NCBI GenBank assembly: GCA_033297205.1
Contig: MU859173.1
Coordinates: forward strand, 1-64,000
Direction of reading: 5' to 3'
Source: Pseudoneurospora amorphoporcata
Taxonomy: Eukaryota; Ascomycota; Sordariomycetes; Sordariales; Sordariaceae
Length of the DNA: 64,000 nucleotides
Part shown: positions 49,006 to 60,684 of the stretch, in pieces
Numbering within the stretch: position 1 is the stretch's first letter
Layout of the letters: every line of letters starts with the position of its first letter
Translations under genes and position numbers: made by a program
The notes under the pieces: model-generated
What the model was told of the DNA's origin: nothing
What the model saw: only the letters and a program-made list of their open reading frames with translations
Database searches by the model: none

Positions 49006-49378
49006 CCAAGACTAGCTTGTACCGTCGCTGATGGCTGTATCCAAAACAAAATACATGCTTGGTCCTTGACTCTGACTACCGATGGGTACACACGGACGAC
49101 TACACCAACTGCAAGACCAACCGTCTCAACCCAGCCGTGTGTCCCCACGCCGAGACATGTGCTGTCAACTGCGACCTTGAGGGCGTCGACTACGCTGGAT
49201 CCGGGATTCACACCAACGGCAGCGAGTTGACCCTGAACCTCTTCGTCAACCGGACCGATGGGACCACCAGCCGGAGGAAGGGCATGCGGATGATATTCAG
49301 AAGGATGCGAGCTGGACGGAAGTCAAGTTTAGCAATGTGAAGAGTGGGGAGATTGGGTCGACTTTTAAAGCGGCTTGA
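49006..49378 (+). pseudogene. Glycoside hydrolase family 7 (cellulase) relic with large internal deletion
   Basis: Three blocks of a GH7 endoglucanase/cellobiohydrolase remain in order but in different frames. Block 1 (about 49012-49050) reads CTVADGCIQN. Block 2 (about 49056-49265) reads LVLDSDYRWVHTDDYTNC, then AETCAVNCDLEGVDYAG and NGSELTLNLFVN, the typical N-terminal part of mature GH7. Block 3 (about 49274-49378) reads ASWTEVKFSNVKSGEIGST and a stop, the typical C-terminal end. A frameshift separates blocks 1 and 2. Between 2 and 3 roughly 250-300 residues are missing, including the EXDXXE catalytic motif, so it cannot be active. No signal peptide was found upstream. From memory N. crassa has an intact GH7 endoglucanase in a comparable neighbourhood. 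Confidence 0.8.
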
Positions 49379-50206
49379 ATGAATGGAAGAGTACGGCAGG
49401 CAGGCAGGCAGAGGGACTCGGATGAGCGCCGTGCCGCTGCTGGTTGCTGTTCTGATGTCATTCAAGAACTTGGCCGTAACGGGACGTCTTCCCTCTGAAT
49501 CCATCTCTACTGACCAGGGATACCATAAAGACATTAGAAGTGAAGATGCGCTTGTAGCATGCGAGATGGAAGGCACAGGACTTGCAAGGAGGCTCTGTGG
49601 TGCTTGCCATATTCTGTCTTCCAACATTCGGGTTGTTCCGATTCATTCTCATCACAGCGCAAGTCATGAAAGTGCAAGGGATGTTGAAGCTGACAGCGCC
49701 TGCCATGTTGGCCACATCCTACTCTTCTCCCTCAGCATGTCGGTCCAACCGTCGCCATCGCCGCCCAATCCCTGACCTGCACTCTCGTTGGACAGCAAGT
49801 CAAATAGCTGATCATTGTCAATCTCCTCTTAACAAAATCACACTCAGGCATCATGGTACCCACCAACTTGTATTTTCGACCAGGCCATTGCTAACCTCCA
49901 GCTTCTGCCAGATCATCACCCGTCATCACTCCGTACCGACATGCGAAATTCCATATCTATACCGAGACACAAACCCCCTCCATCTCCTTGACCGGGCTCA
50001 ACACCCGCCTCTGCCCACGACAACCCGCGCCGCAAGCCGCAAAGCGTTCCCGTCCAGACCTCCAGCATCCTCCTCATATTTTCATCACCAATGTATTGTC
50101 CCCTTTCAACCATCGGACCAACAGCCATGCCTCGTTCTCGATATCTCGGCCATGCAATCTACGTTGCTGAACCCGCCATTTCTCAACATGCCTCTTCCCC
50201 TTTAAC
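49379..50206. other. Intergenic region between GH7 relic and secreted-protein gene
   Basis: No gene is supported. Short frames on both strands have no recognisable domain. This may include residual GH7 3' sequence and the 3' untranslated region of the minus-strand secreted protein. Confidence 0.45.
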
Positions 50207-50770
50207 TCAAGGTGTCGACGTCGGAAGCGAAGCCCCCTCACACACTTCAGACCAAGTCGTGCTCGGCGTCGCCACAAGCACAGTAGCACTGATGTGCTGA
50301 TTCGGACATCCCACCGCCCAGCCCTTGGTTACCGACACATACATGCACCCGTTGCAGTTGACGGGCTTGAGCAGGGTGGTGGTGGACGGCCAGGAAGTCA
50401 GGGTGCCGTCCCAGTCTGGAGGGGGACAGACACGCTGGCTGGCGGTGCTGGTCAAGGTGGTGGTGCAGGGGTGGAGGGAGCCGACGGGGAACATGTTGCC
50501 CGGGAGGATGCCGCTGGGCTCCAAGGAGGTATCGGTCTCGGTCTCGGTCGGGAGGTCCCCGAAGTTGATGGATTCAGAGTAGGACACAGTTATGGGATTC
50601 CATTCGGGGATGTCGGGTGGGGTTAAATCGATGCCGGGTGGTCCGGTGGGAGCCGCGGATGTGGTGCTTGTTAGCTCGTCGGAGACGTCTTGACGAGGGA
50701 GGTTGATGGCTGATGACAGAGCGGGGGAGAAGATGGTGGAGAGGAGGAGGAGGTGACGGAGGGTCTTCAT
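50207..50770 (-). CDS. Small secreted hypothetical protein
   Basis: A single exon encodes 187 residues. The N-terminus is a convincing signal peptide (MKTLRHLLLLSTIF then SPALSSA). The mature part is rich in Thr, Ser and Pro. The C-terminal half has several cysteines (HPCTTTL, QRVCPPPDW, NCNGCMYVS, VGCPNQH, EVCEG) that could form disulphides. I do not recognise the family. It is probably a wall-associated or secreted glycoprotein. The start at 50770 is the first ATG and begins exactly at the signal sequence; the frame upstream has only GTG. Confidence 0.7.
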   Translation of the reverse strand: MKTLRHLLLLSTIFSPALSSAINLPRQDVSDELTSTTSAAPTGPPGIDLTPPDIPEWNPITVSYSESINFGDLPTETETDTSLEPSGILPGNMFPVGSLHPCTTTLTSTASQRVCPPPDWDGTLTSWPSTTTLLKPVNCNGCMYVSVTKGWAVGCPNQHISATVLVATPSTTWSEVCEGASLPTSTP

Positions 50771-53321
50771 GGTTGCTGTTTTGTCTGCTTTGTCTGTCTT
50801 GTTGACTGGATCGCTGACTGATGGAAGCACAGGATCAAATCTTTTGGAAGGGAGCCGGATCGTTCAAATACTCATCCAACCTCGACGTCTGATGCCAACT
50901 CGGCGAGGCCTGCAGTTTGCATCCAACACAGTGACGAAGAGTCACGGGCACGAGCCTCAACGTCGCCCTAGTGTTGATAGTGCTGTGATTCAAATCCTGG
51001 GACTTGCACAAGTTTTGAGGACCAACAAGCTCCAATTGGAGCGTCGCATTCGTTTTCGTTTATGTGGTGGCGGTGAGTTAGTTCCAGTCATAAGTCTTTT
51101 CTCTCATCTGTTGGTATGTTTGTCTGTTTTTTTCACTCAATAGTGCGGTGTTTACGTTGGTGATATATGTGTAGGAAACAGGAGGTGGGATGCCCGAAAA
51201 TGTGTAAGAAGTACATTCAGTCCATTGACGTACGGCGTCTTGGTTGGTCAATGGTCCGTCCCATGGAAACATGGCGACTAGGATGCTACCGGGGTGCGGG
51301 ACACTGCATAAAGAGCCCCAGAGCTGAAGGTGCTAACTGTCTGGTACCGGACACTCGGCGATCCGGGTTTCTTGATAAGTCAATCTTTCAGGTTTCTCAC
51401 CAAATCTCGGGTGACATGCCTTGGTCTGTCTTGGTAAATACGGTCAGTGGAAGCTAACCAGGGTTTATTAGAGTGCAACGTGAATGGCGATTTTTGGAAA
51501 CATTTGAGTGTATACACAGACTGGTTGACAAGGTGGTAGGTATAGCATCGTTACGTTCCGCGGTCAACTTGAACGGATCTGGATCGTCCAAGATGGTGAT
51601 AGCGGTACCGAACAGCGAAATCAATCATGTATGGGGGCAACAGACAATATCAACTGCGGAATGGAACAAGGAAAAAGGTATGTGATGGGTGTTCCAAACA
51701 GTGTACCACAGGGGGGCACACGCATTAGTGCCCCTTTCAGTTGAACATGGGGTCTATTTTTAGGTGCTTGAGCGGCCTAGCGTAGGTAACACCCACCCGC
51801 ATCCGTGGTTCCGAAACTTTCACTTTATGAACCCTTTTCGACATTCCCCAGACTTGGCGTGAGTTGTGGTTGGACCCATTGGCGGGCAATTGATGACGGG
51901 ACCTTTGAAGAGCCTTTTGGACAGGTCTTGAACGTGAGCTATTATAGCGCATTTTAGATGGGATAGTTGAGTTGATGGAAGAGCGGAAGGCGGGGAGGCT
52001 TTACCTTTTGTTCTTGACTTGGGGATTGATTGCAATTACCTACTTCCACAGTGTGTTGGCGCGTAACTTGGTCACGCAGGTGTTGTTTCAAGGGATCACC
52101 GATCGAGATTTTTGGCACCTCCCCCCTCTCCTACTTGGCTGGGACAAACATCATGCCCGTCGGTCTCACAAGTCACAAGCAAGCCAAAGGAAAGGCATGA
52201 GGAAAAAAAGAACACACTCAAGCGGTAGACCCGAAAGCCACAAAAGCGGCTGAACGAAACAAAATAAAACGTACCGACGCAAAAACCGACGACCACCACC
52301 ACCACGTTTGCGGATAGCTCATTCACCCAATCGCACAAACGTTATACAAGATAGTAGCCCGCCAATAGCCCGCCTTCCCTTGCATTTGTTTTGTTAAGTT
52401 CGGAGTCCGGTCCGAATTACTTTATAACTGCTTTTTCGAAACTAACCGGTGAGATTTCATTATATTCCCGACCTCCCGTAAATATCGATTATTGATTAGA
52501 GGTATAGTATCGAAGCATATCGTGAAAAAAGATACCTATCTCGTAGCGCGCTTCATGCCCGCCAGTTTCCTGCCCAGATATCGATCGACCTCCTCGCTGT
52601 CGTAGGTATGTTGGAGTAATGGAGTTTCGTCTTGCTTGGCCGCCAAGTCGCTGCTTGTTTGCCAGATACATGTCGATAATCCCCCGATGACAAGCGCATA
52701 AAGTTGGGGGGAAAATGAAATCCATGTTGGGACTTGGGAAGAAGCATGGTGGATGGATGAATCACATAGCGGTACGTTACAAGTTTTCATGACAGATCAT
52801 AGTGGAACGAACAAGTTTGACGGAAAGCTTTTACATTTTTTTCTATCTTTTCCTACTACATACCATATCATGTGGTGATGGAGGTACCTAGAGGTAGCAA
52901 CGAGTCCTGCAAAAGCTTCCGTCTTTTTTTTTTTTTTTTTTTTTTTCTTCTTTTTTTTGCGGTTATCCGTGCCCGTTACTCTGCCTTTGTGCACCAGTGT
53001 TTGGTTGTTCCTTCTTATTACCTAAACTTGTGCGTTCCCTTGTCCCTTCAACAACTCTGGGAATATCAATAGGCCAAACCCATGGAAAATCCTTTGAGGA
53101 ATCAATCCCGTCTCTCTATCTAGGTACCTTGTCATTTTTCCCCCTTGAAAACTTTTGCAGTCTTTCTCCGTCAACTACTCGTTTTATCTTGGCTGTTCCT
53201 CCTCCTCCTCATAGACCCATATTCCCCAAGATGTTTGTTTCTCCCGACCTTATAAAAAGAAGAAAACATGACTGTTCCATGTGTTAGGTTTGTCAGCTCA
53301 GCTTGTTAAACGCCCCTATCA
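50771..53321. other. 2.5-kb intergenic region
   Basis: No gene is supported on either strand. A T homopolymer of about 22 nt lies near 52925-52946. Several small frames exist, but none has a domain, consistent codon bias or splice signals that I could join. Confidence 0.45.
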
Positions 53322-53771
53322 TCAGGATAGGTACCTACTCAATATGGCCCCCCCACCGGCCACCAGACACCACAATCTGCGCAGACTAGCCGGCTTATCC
53401 TGCCTGCAGCGTTCCGCCTCCTCGGCCGCCTTCTTCTTCGCCTCGCGCGTTCCGGCATACGGGTTTATGGGCGAGCTCTGGTCCGAGATATAGTAAATGT
53501 CCGGGGGGCTCTTGAACTCCCAATAGTCGTACTTAGCGTCCATTAGTTCCGGCTTGGCTTCCTCGCGCGTGAGGTGGATCTCGTTGATGCCCGGCATCAT
53601 CATCTTTTCGCGGTGCGGGGCGTTGTAGTCGGGGGCTACGGCGCTGCGGTCGCGGCGGCGGTGGGAAGGGGAAGGGGAGGAGGAGGTCTTTGTGGTTTTG
53701 GCGGCGTGAGAGGAAGAAGATGTGGTGGTGGCAGTGGCGGTGGCGGTGATGGCGGTCGAGGTTGCAGACAC
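53322..53771 (-). CDS. Small hypothetical protein, start uncertain
   Basis: An open frame of about 150 codons has a Thr/Ser/Ala-rich first third, a basic patch (SHRRRDRSA) and a better-structured core reading GINEIHLTREEAKPELMDA, KYDYWEFKSPPDIYYIS and NPYAGTREAKKKAAEEAER. The composition of the core suggests a real protein. No ATG opens the frame: the listed 5' end is a GTG, a stop lies about 27 bases further upstream, and the first ATG is at 53603. Either an upstream exon is missing from this model, or translation begins at 53603. No family is recognised. Confidence 0.5.
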   Translation of the reverse strand: MSATSTAITATATATTTSSSSHAAKTTKTSSSPSPSHRRRDRSAVAPDYNAPHREKMMMPGINEIHLTREEAKPELMDAKYDYWEFKSPPDIYYISDQSSPINPYAGTREAKKKAAEEAERCRQDKPASLRRLWCLVAGGGAILSRYLS

Positions 53772-54132
53772 GGAATGGGAAGAAGAAGAATGTCAGGGAA
53801 AAGAGACTGTAGCCAATGGAATTTGGATTGATTGGATTGGAAGCAGATGATTCTGGAGAGAAAACCAGAACCTCCAACGGCCTGGGGAGGCCGGCTTTAA
53901 ATAAGGTACAGAAAAACCATTCAGAATCTTCCTTCCTATCAGGCTTGTGCAAGTCACTGACTTCCCAATCTAAATCTATACCTAGCTTCCTCATAAATCT
54001 AGTCTTCCTTTCTGACCTCAATAGGCCCCTTCTATCTAATGGATAATACCTTCCTCCCAGAGGCTATCGCGGGGTAAGTGCCCATGGCCCCGCAAGCCAG
54101 GTGCAGGCCTGGGTGCCCTGACAAAGAAGAAC

Positions 54133-57100
54133 TTAAGAAGAAGCGCTGGCGGGCTTCAAGTGAGGATGACGTCCCCACGGCTTGATAGGCCTACGGCCAG
54201 ACCTCTTCAATGCATCCTCCACCGTCTCCGTCTCCTTCTCCTTCTCCTTCTCCTTCTCCTTCTTCTCATGAGCATCACCCTTATAGCCCCAAACATAATC
54301 CAAAAACATTTTCCAAAACTTGGTCAACTGATTGTCCGACAGATTCCATGTCTTATACGAAGCAGTAGCGGCCTTGTCATCACCATCACCCTCACCATGA
54401 CCGTCACCATGCTGATGAATCTCCTGCTTCGGCTTCGGTTCATCAGAGTCCAAGCGGGCGGTACGAGTTCCGTTGGCGTTGTCTCCGTGGTGCTCGTGCT
54501 TCAAGTTGTTGTGCTGAACCTCCTCATCATGATAGGCATTATAGCTCTTCTTCTTGCCGTTTTCCTCCTTGCTGCTATTGTCTTCCTTGTCCTTCAAGTC
54601 TCCTCTACCCTTGCCCTCGTCCTTTCCATGGGGCTTGCCGTATTCGTGCGCAGGGGCATCAGGCTTGCCGTAACCTTTGCCCTTGGTCTCGCCCTTGCCC
54701 TCAGCGTTGTTCTCCTTGGCGTTGAAGTCTTCCTTGCCCTTGCCCTTACCGTTGTTGTCCTTGGCCTTGTGGTCCTCCTTGGAATAATCTCCCTTGCCCT
54801 TGCCCTCGTCCTTTCCATGGGGCTTACCGTGTTCGGGAGCAGCATGCTTGCCGTTATAGCCCTCCTTGGAGTTCTTCTCCTTGGAGTTGTTATGGGGCTT
54901 GCCGTTTTCGTAAGCAGGGGCATCAGGCTTGTCGTGACCTTTGCCCTTGGTCTCGCCCTTGCCCTCAGCGTTGTTCTCCTTAGCCTTGTGGTCCTCCTTG
55001 GAATAATCCTCCTTGCCCTTGCCCTCGTCCTTTCCATGGGACTTGCCGTTTTCGTGAGCAGGGGCATTAAGCTTGCCGGTGTCTTCCTTGAGGTTATTCT
55101 CCTTGCCCTTGCCCTCCTTCTTGCCCTCTTCCTTTACACCAGGCTTGTCGTTTTTGTAAGCAGGGGCACCAGGCTTGCCGTTTTTGTAAACAGGGACATC
55201 AAGCTTGCCGTTGTCCTCCTTAGCGTAATTCTCCTTGCCCTTGCCCTTCTCCTCGCCATAGTGCTTATCGTTGCCGTGAGCAGAATCATCAGGCTTGCCG
55301 TGACCCTTGACCTTGGTACCGCTCTTGTCTTCGTTCTTGTCTTTTTTGCCGTAGTCTTCCTTGTCGTTACCCTGTTTGACATTATCCTCCTTAACCTTGC
55401 CCTCACCGTTGTTCTTCTTGGCGTTATAGTCCTCCTTGGCGTGATCCTCCTTGCCCTTGCCCTCGTCCTCTTTCTCGCCATGGTGCTCGCCGTTGCCATG
55501 AGCAGGCGCATCAGGCTTGCCGTGAGCAGGAGCATCAGGCTTGCCTTGAGCATTATCGGGCTTCCCGTCAGGTTGATGAGGCCAGTAATGAGGACGATAC
55601 GGACCATAGTAAGGGTGGCCAGGGGGGCCATAGTAGTTGGAGGCAGCGTGGTGGCTCTCAGTAGTATGACTCCAGAACGGAGCACCGTGGTCCTCAGTAT
55701 AGTGGCTCTCAGCACCGTGGCCGTGGCTCTCAGCACCGTGGCCGTGGCTCTCAGCATCGTGGCTTGGAGCATCGTGGTTCTCGGCACCGTAGTGGTGGCC
55801 GTGGCTCTCAGCACCGTGGCTTGGAGCATCGTGGTTATCAGCACCGTGGTGGCTCTCAGCATTGTGGCTCGGAGCAGCATGACCAGTAGAAGTGGCACTG
55901 GTAGTATGACCAGCAGAAGTGACACTAGTAGCATGACCAGTAGAAGTGACTCTAGTAGTATGACTAGCAGAAGTAACACTGGTAGCATGACTAGTAGAAG
56001 TGACACTAGCAGCATGACCAGCAGAAGTGACACTAGCAGCATGACCAGCAGAAGTGACACTAGCAGCATGACCAGCAGAAGTGACACTAGCAATATGACC
56101 AGCAGAAGTGACACTAGCAGCATGACCAGCAGAAGCGACACTAGCAGCATGACCAGCAGCAGTGACACTGGTAGCCTGCCTATGATTCTGGCTCACAGCC
56201 TGTGTCTCCTTTGCAAAATGCCCCTGCCGGCCACTCCCGGTAGTAGCACTCCCAGCAGCATGAGCAGTAGAGGTGGGGGAAGACTCGGACTCAGCATCAA
56301 AAGTAGGTTCCGCCGGAGGAGCAAAGAAACGCTTTTTTCCGCCGTGGGGGTAGATAGTTTCCCATTGGTCGTCACCACCGGGTGCCGGACCCCAGCCGTA
56401 CTCGTCGCCGTCGTCCTTCTCGCGGTTTTCAGAACGGCGCCGAATCTTGTAGTGGTCGCCGAAGGGGTAGTAGGTCTGGTTTTTTTTTGTGCGAGTTTCT
56501 GTTAGCGTTCCGTTTTTCTTTGTTCTTGTTTTTTTTCCCAGCATGTGTGTAGGTAACAATCCACTCTTTTCTTTGGTCTCAACTGTGTCTTTTGTTCACC
56601 TAACGGCAGACAGGAAGGACCCTGTGGGAAACCTGAAGCAAAGGACCCGAGGAAAAAGGAAGCCAAAAAAAAAAAAAAAAAAAAACAAAAAAAAAAAAAA
56701 AAAGGAAGAGAAAATTTGGTAGAAGTACTCACCCTGCCATCAGGCATATGGATAGTTCCCTGCACCTTGTGTAGACCCTTCGTTCCATAGTTTATTCCCA
56801 AATGCAGCGGCGCGGTTGAAGGAGCGGGATTGGTCCTAGTGTGGATCGGTGCCGGCTTTTTCCAGTCACGCTTCGACTTATCCTTCTCATTCTTATCGTC
56901 ATGCTTCTTGTCCTCGTACTTCTTCTCATCATGATTCTTGTCATCATGCTTCTTGCCATCGTGGTTCTTGTCGTCATGCTTCTCGTCGTCGTGCTTCTTG
57001 TCATCATGCTTCTCGTCATCATGCTTCTTGTCGTCATACTTCTGGTCGTCGTGCTTCTTGTCCTCGTACTTCTTGTCCTCGTACTTCTTGTCCTCGTACT

Positions 57101-58580
57101 TCTTGTCCTCGTACTTCTTATCATCATGGTTCTTGTCGTTATGCTTCTTGTCGTCATGCTCCTTATCGTCATGCACCTTGTCATCATGCGTCTTGTCATC
57201 ATGCTTCTTGTCCTCCGGCCTCTGCCAGCCCACAACCTTTAACCAGAGCTGCTCGTAAACCTTCACAATAGCTTGAACAACCGGCGACATTTGCTGATGA
57301 GCAGCCTCCAGATCAGGGCGGTGGTAGTGTTCCTCCTTTTTCTCACCCCCAGCCTCCTTCTCCTTCTTCTTCTTCTCCTTCTTCTTCTCCTCCTGCAACA
57401 CCTCCTTCCAAATCGTCTTGGGATCAGGAACAGGGTCATGATGCAACTGGTCTCGCTTGGCCTTGACCTTGACCTTGTGATCCTTATGATAGTCCATGGT
57501 CTCTTCCACAAGCTGGGGCGGCAAGATCTTGGGCACCTCCGGCATGTGCGTCTTCTCTTCGAGGACGGTCTTGGTGATTTGGACTACACTGTGGAGGGCC
57601 TCCTCCTCGGCTTTGTGGAGGAAGTCGTGGCCCCAGCCGGAGGAGGTGTCGGAGTTGCGGGGTTTGAGTAGTTCATGTTGGTCGGTGTTGTGGTCGGCTG
57701 ATGACTCGGACTCGGGCGGCGGGGAAGAGGAAGAGGAAGTGCCAGGCTTGAGGTGGTGGTTAGGGGTGTTGACATTGACGGCGGCGGCAGTAGCAGCACG
57801 ACGACGACGATGAGCAGCAGCAGCCCTCGCAACCCGACTCCTCATCGCCCTCTCGTTGATGTCGTGGTTGACGTTGACATTGCCGCCCTTGTCCCTCCTA
57901 CCAACAATCCCAGCCCCCTTCGGCACAGCTTTCCCATTGGTAACATGATACTCCTCCTCATTCTCCTCGTCCTCCTGGTCCTCCTCGTCCTCCTCCTCCT
58001 CGTCCTCCTCCCCGTCTGCCGACTCTCTAGGCGTCATCATACCCCTCTTTTTAGGGCCACCCTTGGACAGCAAAACTTGGTCGGTGACGCCGTCAAGTTC
58101 TACATGGGCAAGACCTTGATCGGGAACCATAACATCGGCTGCAGCAGCTGCAGCAGCAGCAGGAGGAGCAGGAGCAGGAGCAGGAGCAGGGCTGGCACCG
58201 GCGTCGCGGCCAGCGGGGATGGGGAGAAGCACGAGAGTACAGAAAAAATAAAGAGCTACAATGATCCAAAACGAGCTTAGGATGACGGACCAAAATGTGA
58301 CGCAGAACCTAGCCTTGGGGGACAGTCTAGACTTCTTGTTGTTGTTGTCGTCGGCGGCGGCGGCGGCGGCGGCCTCCGGGTCTGGGTATTGGATCGGGAC
58401 TTGGGAGACGTCTAGGTCTGGGTATTGGTATTGTCCAGGAACCCGGGTCGTTGGGTGGCGGGTTCCCGGGAGAATGGTCGGGGGGGTCTTGGGGGGTGTG
58501 GGGGGGAACTGGTTGGAGCCGCGAGGGCTGTAGGCTGGTGGGAGGTTTTCATACATTTCGATGGGGTCGTTGGGTGCCAT
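54133..58580 (-). CDS. Large single-pass membrane protein with short charged tandem repeats
   Basis: Exons 58580-56733 and 56475-54133 are joined across a 257-nt intron (GTGAGT donor, CTAAC branch site, CAG acceptor) that contains two A/T homopolymers, giving 1396 residues. The N-terminal 90 residues are Pro-rich and contain LPPAYS. One membrane span lies at about 93-119 (FWSVILSSFWIIVALYFF). Next come Ala/Pro- and Glu/Asp-rich stretches, then about 30 copies of a five-residue K-[HY]-[DE]-D-K unit. A short unique segment spans the exon junction (NYGTKGLHKVQGTIHMPDGR, then TYYPFGDHYKIRRR). Exon 2 carries about eleven nine-residue GHAASVTSA-like units, then long Gly/Lys/Asp/Glu-rich repeats. 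The unique C-terminus is WNLSDNQLTKFWKMFLDYVW. No enzymatic domain is visible. It might be a cell-surface or wall-linking protein, but this is a guess. Confidence 0.75.
55880..56175. repeat. 27-bp coding tandem repeats
   Basis: About eleven 27-bp units encode, on the minus strand, nine-residue repeats of the form GHAASVTSA. The central units are nearly identical, while outer units drift (SHATSVTSA, GHTTSATST). They lie in exon 2 of the membrane protein gene and preserve the frame. Confidence 0.85.
56890..57215. repeat. 15-bp coding tandem repeats
   Basis: Many 15-bp units encode, on the minus strand, K-[HY]-[DE]-D-K repeats; four identical KYEDK units lie at about 57059-57118. The region is a candidate for length variation between strains. 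Confidence 0.85.
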
Positions 58581-60590
58581 CGTTCCCCGTTGTGATGTGT
58601 GATGATGGTTTGCTTGGTGCAATGTGGTGTGGTGTGGTGTGGTGTGTGGATGGGAGATCTGAGATGAGAGTAGGTTGTAGAGAGCCCAAATCCGGGGAAG
58701 GGGTGGGTGGCACTTATATAAGACCCAAGAAGAGAAGGAGGCGAAGAAATTCAAGAACAGGAGGGACAGGTGGACTTTTCTACCACTCTCTCTGCTGCTT
58801 GCTCTGCTTGCTCTGCTGCTACCAAGTACCAAGTATGCAACGGGCTTTTGTTGGGGTTTTTCTGTACAGACTTCCGGAATCATGGTGGAAGAAGACGTAT
58901 ATGCCATGGTAGGAGATGTACATACGTGGCCTTTGTCAGCCTTGTTTATGACTGGATTTCTGGGTTTTACCAAGGCAAATGCGCGAGTCCATGTCCGTGA
59001 TATGTGGTATCCATGCCCTTAACTTGGTTACTATGCCGGTGTATTTGATGATTATGACAACGGATACCTATCTGGATTACAATATTGTGCTGCCTTGCAT
59101 ACGACAAGGCAACGCTGACTGAAACTCCCTCAAGCTTTGAACCTGGAAGCGGCAAATACCCATCGACCTGGAACTTTTCCTTCTTTCTTTTCCTGTCGAC
59201 GTGCGTACATCTCATATCTGCCTGCCTGGCTGCATGTCTGCATACCTACCTCTACCCCCACCTCTCTCTACCTACCTACCTACCTGCACATCTACTCTGC
59301 TCTGCCCTGCTCCATGGAATCCTACAGCCTCAGAAACACCCCCCAAGTTGACAAGTTCCCCAAACTTGGTCATGCCATTCATTCCACGACTTCACTACAG
59401 CAAGTTGGCAACTCAACTCAACTATTCCGCGGACCATGTCCATCGGGCTTCGGAATCGGAGTTTAGAGCGGAGAGCACGCGACATCAGCGGACTTGAAAC
59501 GGCCTTGTGCAGGCACTGGTTTTTCTGGGCCAAGGTTGGTAGTTATAACCTTGTTGTGGTGGTTTATGTCGACCTTTGTAGGTACCTTAGTCATCACGGT
59601 TGTAAATTGTAATCAGCCGGTCAGCGAGCGAGCGAGCCGGCACATCGACTGTACGTACCCGTGAGGACTACCGTACCTACTTATGATGTCAAGATAAGAG
59701 AGAACAAACCTATACCTACCATTAAGGGCTCACGAGTCGCCAGTCTTACCAGTCTTACCAATATTAGAGGTAATTGACAAACCATAAGTTTATTTCTTGT
59801 ATTCCGGCGTATATGATATCTCATACTACGATCCACTACGGGCGTCATTGTTCCTTCCATGTAGCATGGCATCCGCAACCACTGATATACCCAACGCCCT
59901 TCAATATCCTCAGAATATATATCCCAATTCCAAAACGCCGTATGCCGATGCATTTTATTTTCTTATACATGACACATCCCTCCCAAGTAAGTGACCACCC
60001 GAGGGCAATCAATCAATGTACAACTGAGCGTCAGCCAAGACCTCAAAGGAATCGACGGCAGCCACCTGTAACAACTGATAGAAGCCCGCCATATTTCTCC
60101 CAACTGTGCCTACAGCATCCACACACAACTCTCATACCCATGTATTCTTTGGCCGGCTTGTTACCTCAGGTACTCAACTCTCCCTGACCACCATTATTAG
60201 TTCTTGAATACCATGCTTCTTGACCATGTTGTGCTTCTACCACCACATGGTGTCTCTTCTCTACGTCCTCCCTCACCAACGGCGTTGCGTTTCTAACCCC
60301 CCCAAGAATGATCCAAACCCGGCCGGCCCGGTCTATGCACCACATTTCCGATCACTGCACGACACTCAACCACCTTTGATCAGTCCCTTGAACACCAAAC
60401 CTGATATCATACGATAAGATTCCATCGTAGACTCCAATCAACCATAAATGCGCATGCATAGGTACTTGGTTTTGTCGGCCGGCTTGATTAGCGCCTTTTG
60501 TCAACGCCCCCTCTCATAGCTTCGAGGCAAAAAGTCCCTCTACCGAACTTCACCAAAACCTCTATGTGGTCCATGTTGTCCATGCTGCTG
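58581..60590. other. Intergenic region between membrane protein and second regulator
   Basis: The region includes the promoter of the membrane protein gene on its left and the 3' region of the Zn2Cys6 regulator on its right. A CTAC/TACC-rich stretch lies near 59245-59285. No gene is supported. Confidence 0.5.
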
Positions 60591-60594
60591 TCCA

Positions 60595-60684
<90 letters not shown>
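60595..60684. repeat. TTG/CAA microsatellite (about 30 units)
   Basis: An essentially uninterrupted trinucleotide run ends next to the stop codon of the minus-strand regulator. On that strand it reads CAA and would form the start of the 3' untranslated region; reading through the stop would add a glutamine or asparagine tract depending on frame. Confidence 0.9.

Noticed and set aside
54160..56505. A 781-codon hydrophobic frame on the plus strand
   Set aside because: It is antisense to the repeat-rich exon of the membrane protein; the Leu/Val/Ile runs come from complementing Lys/Asp/Glu/His codons.
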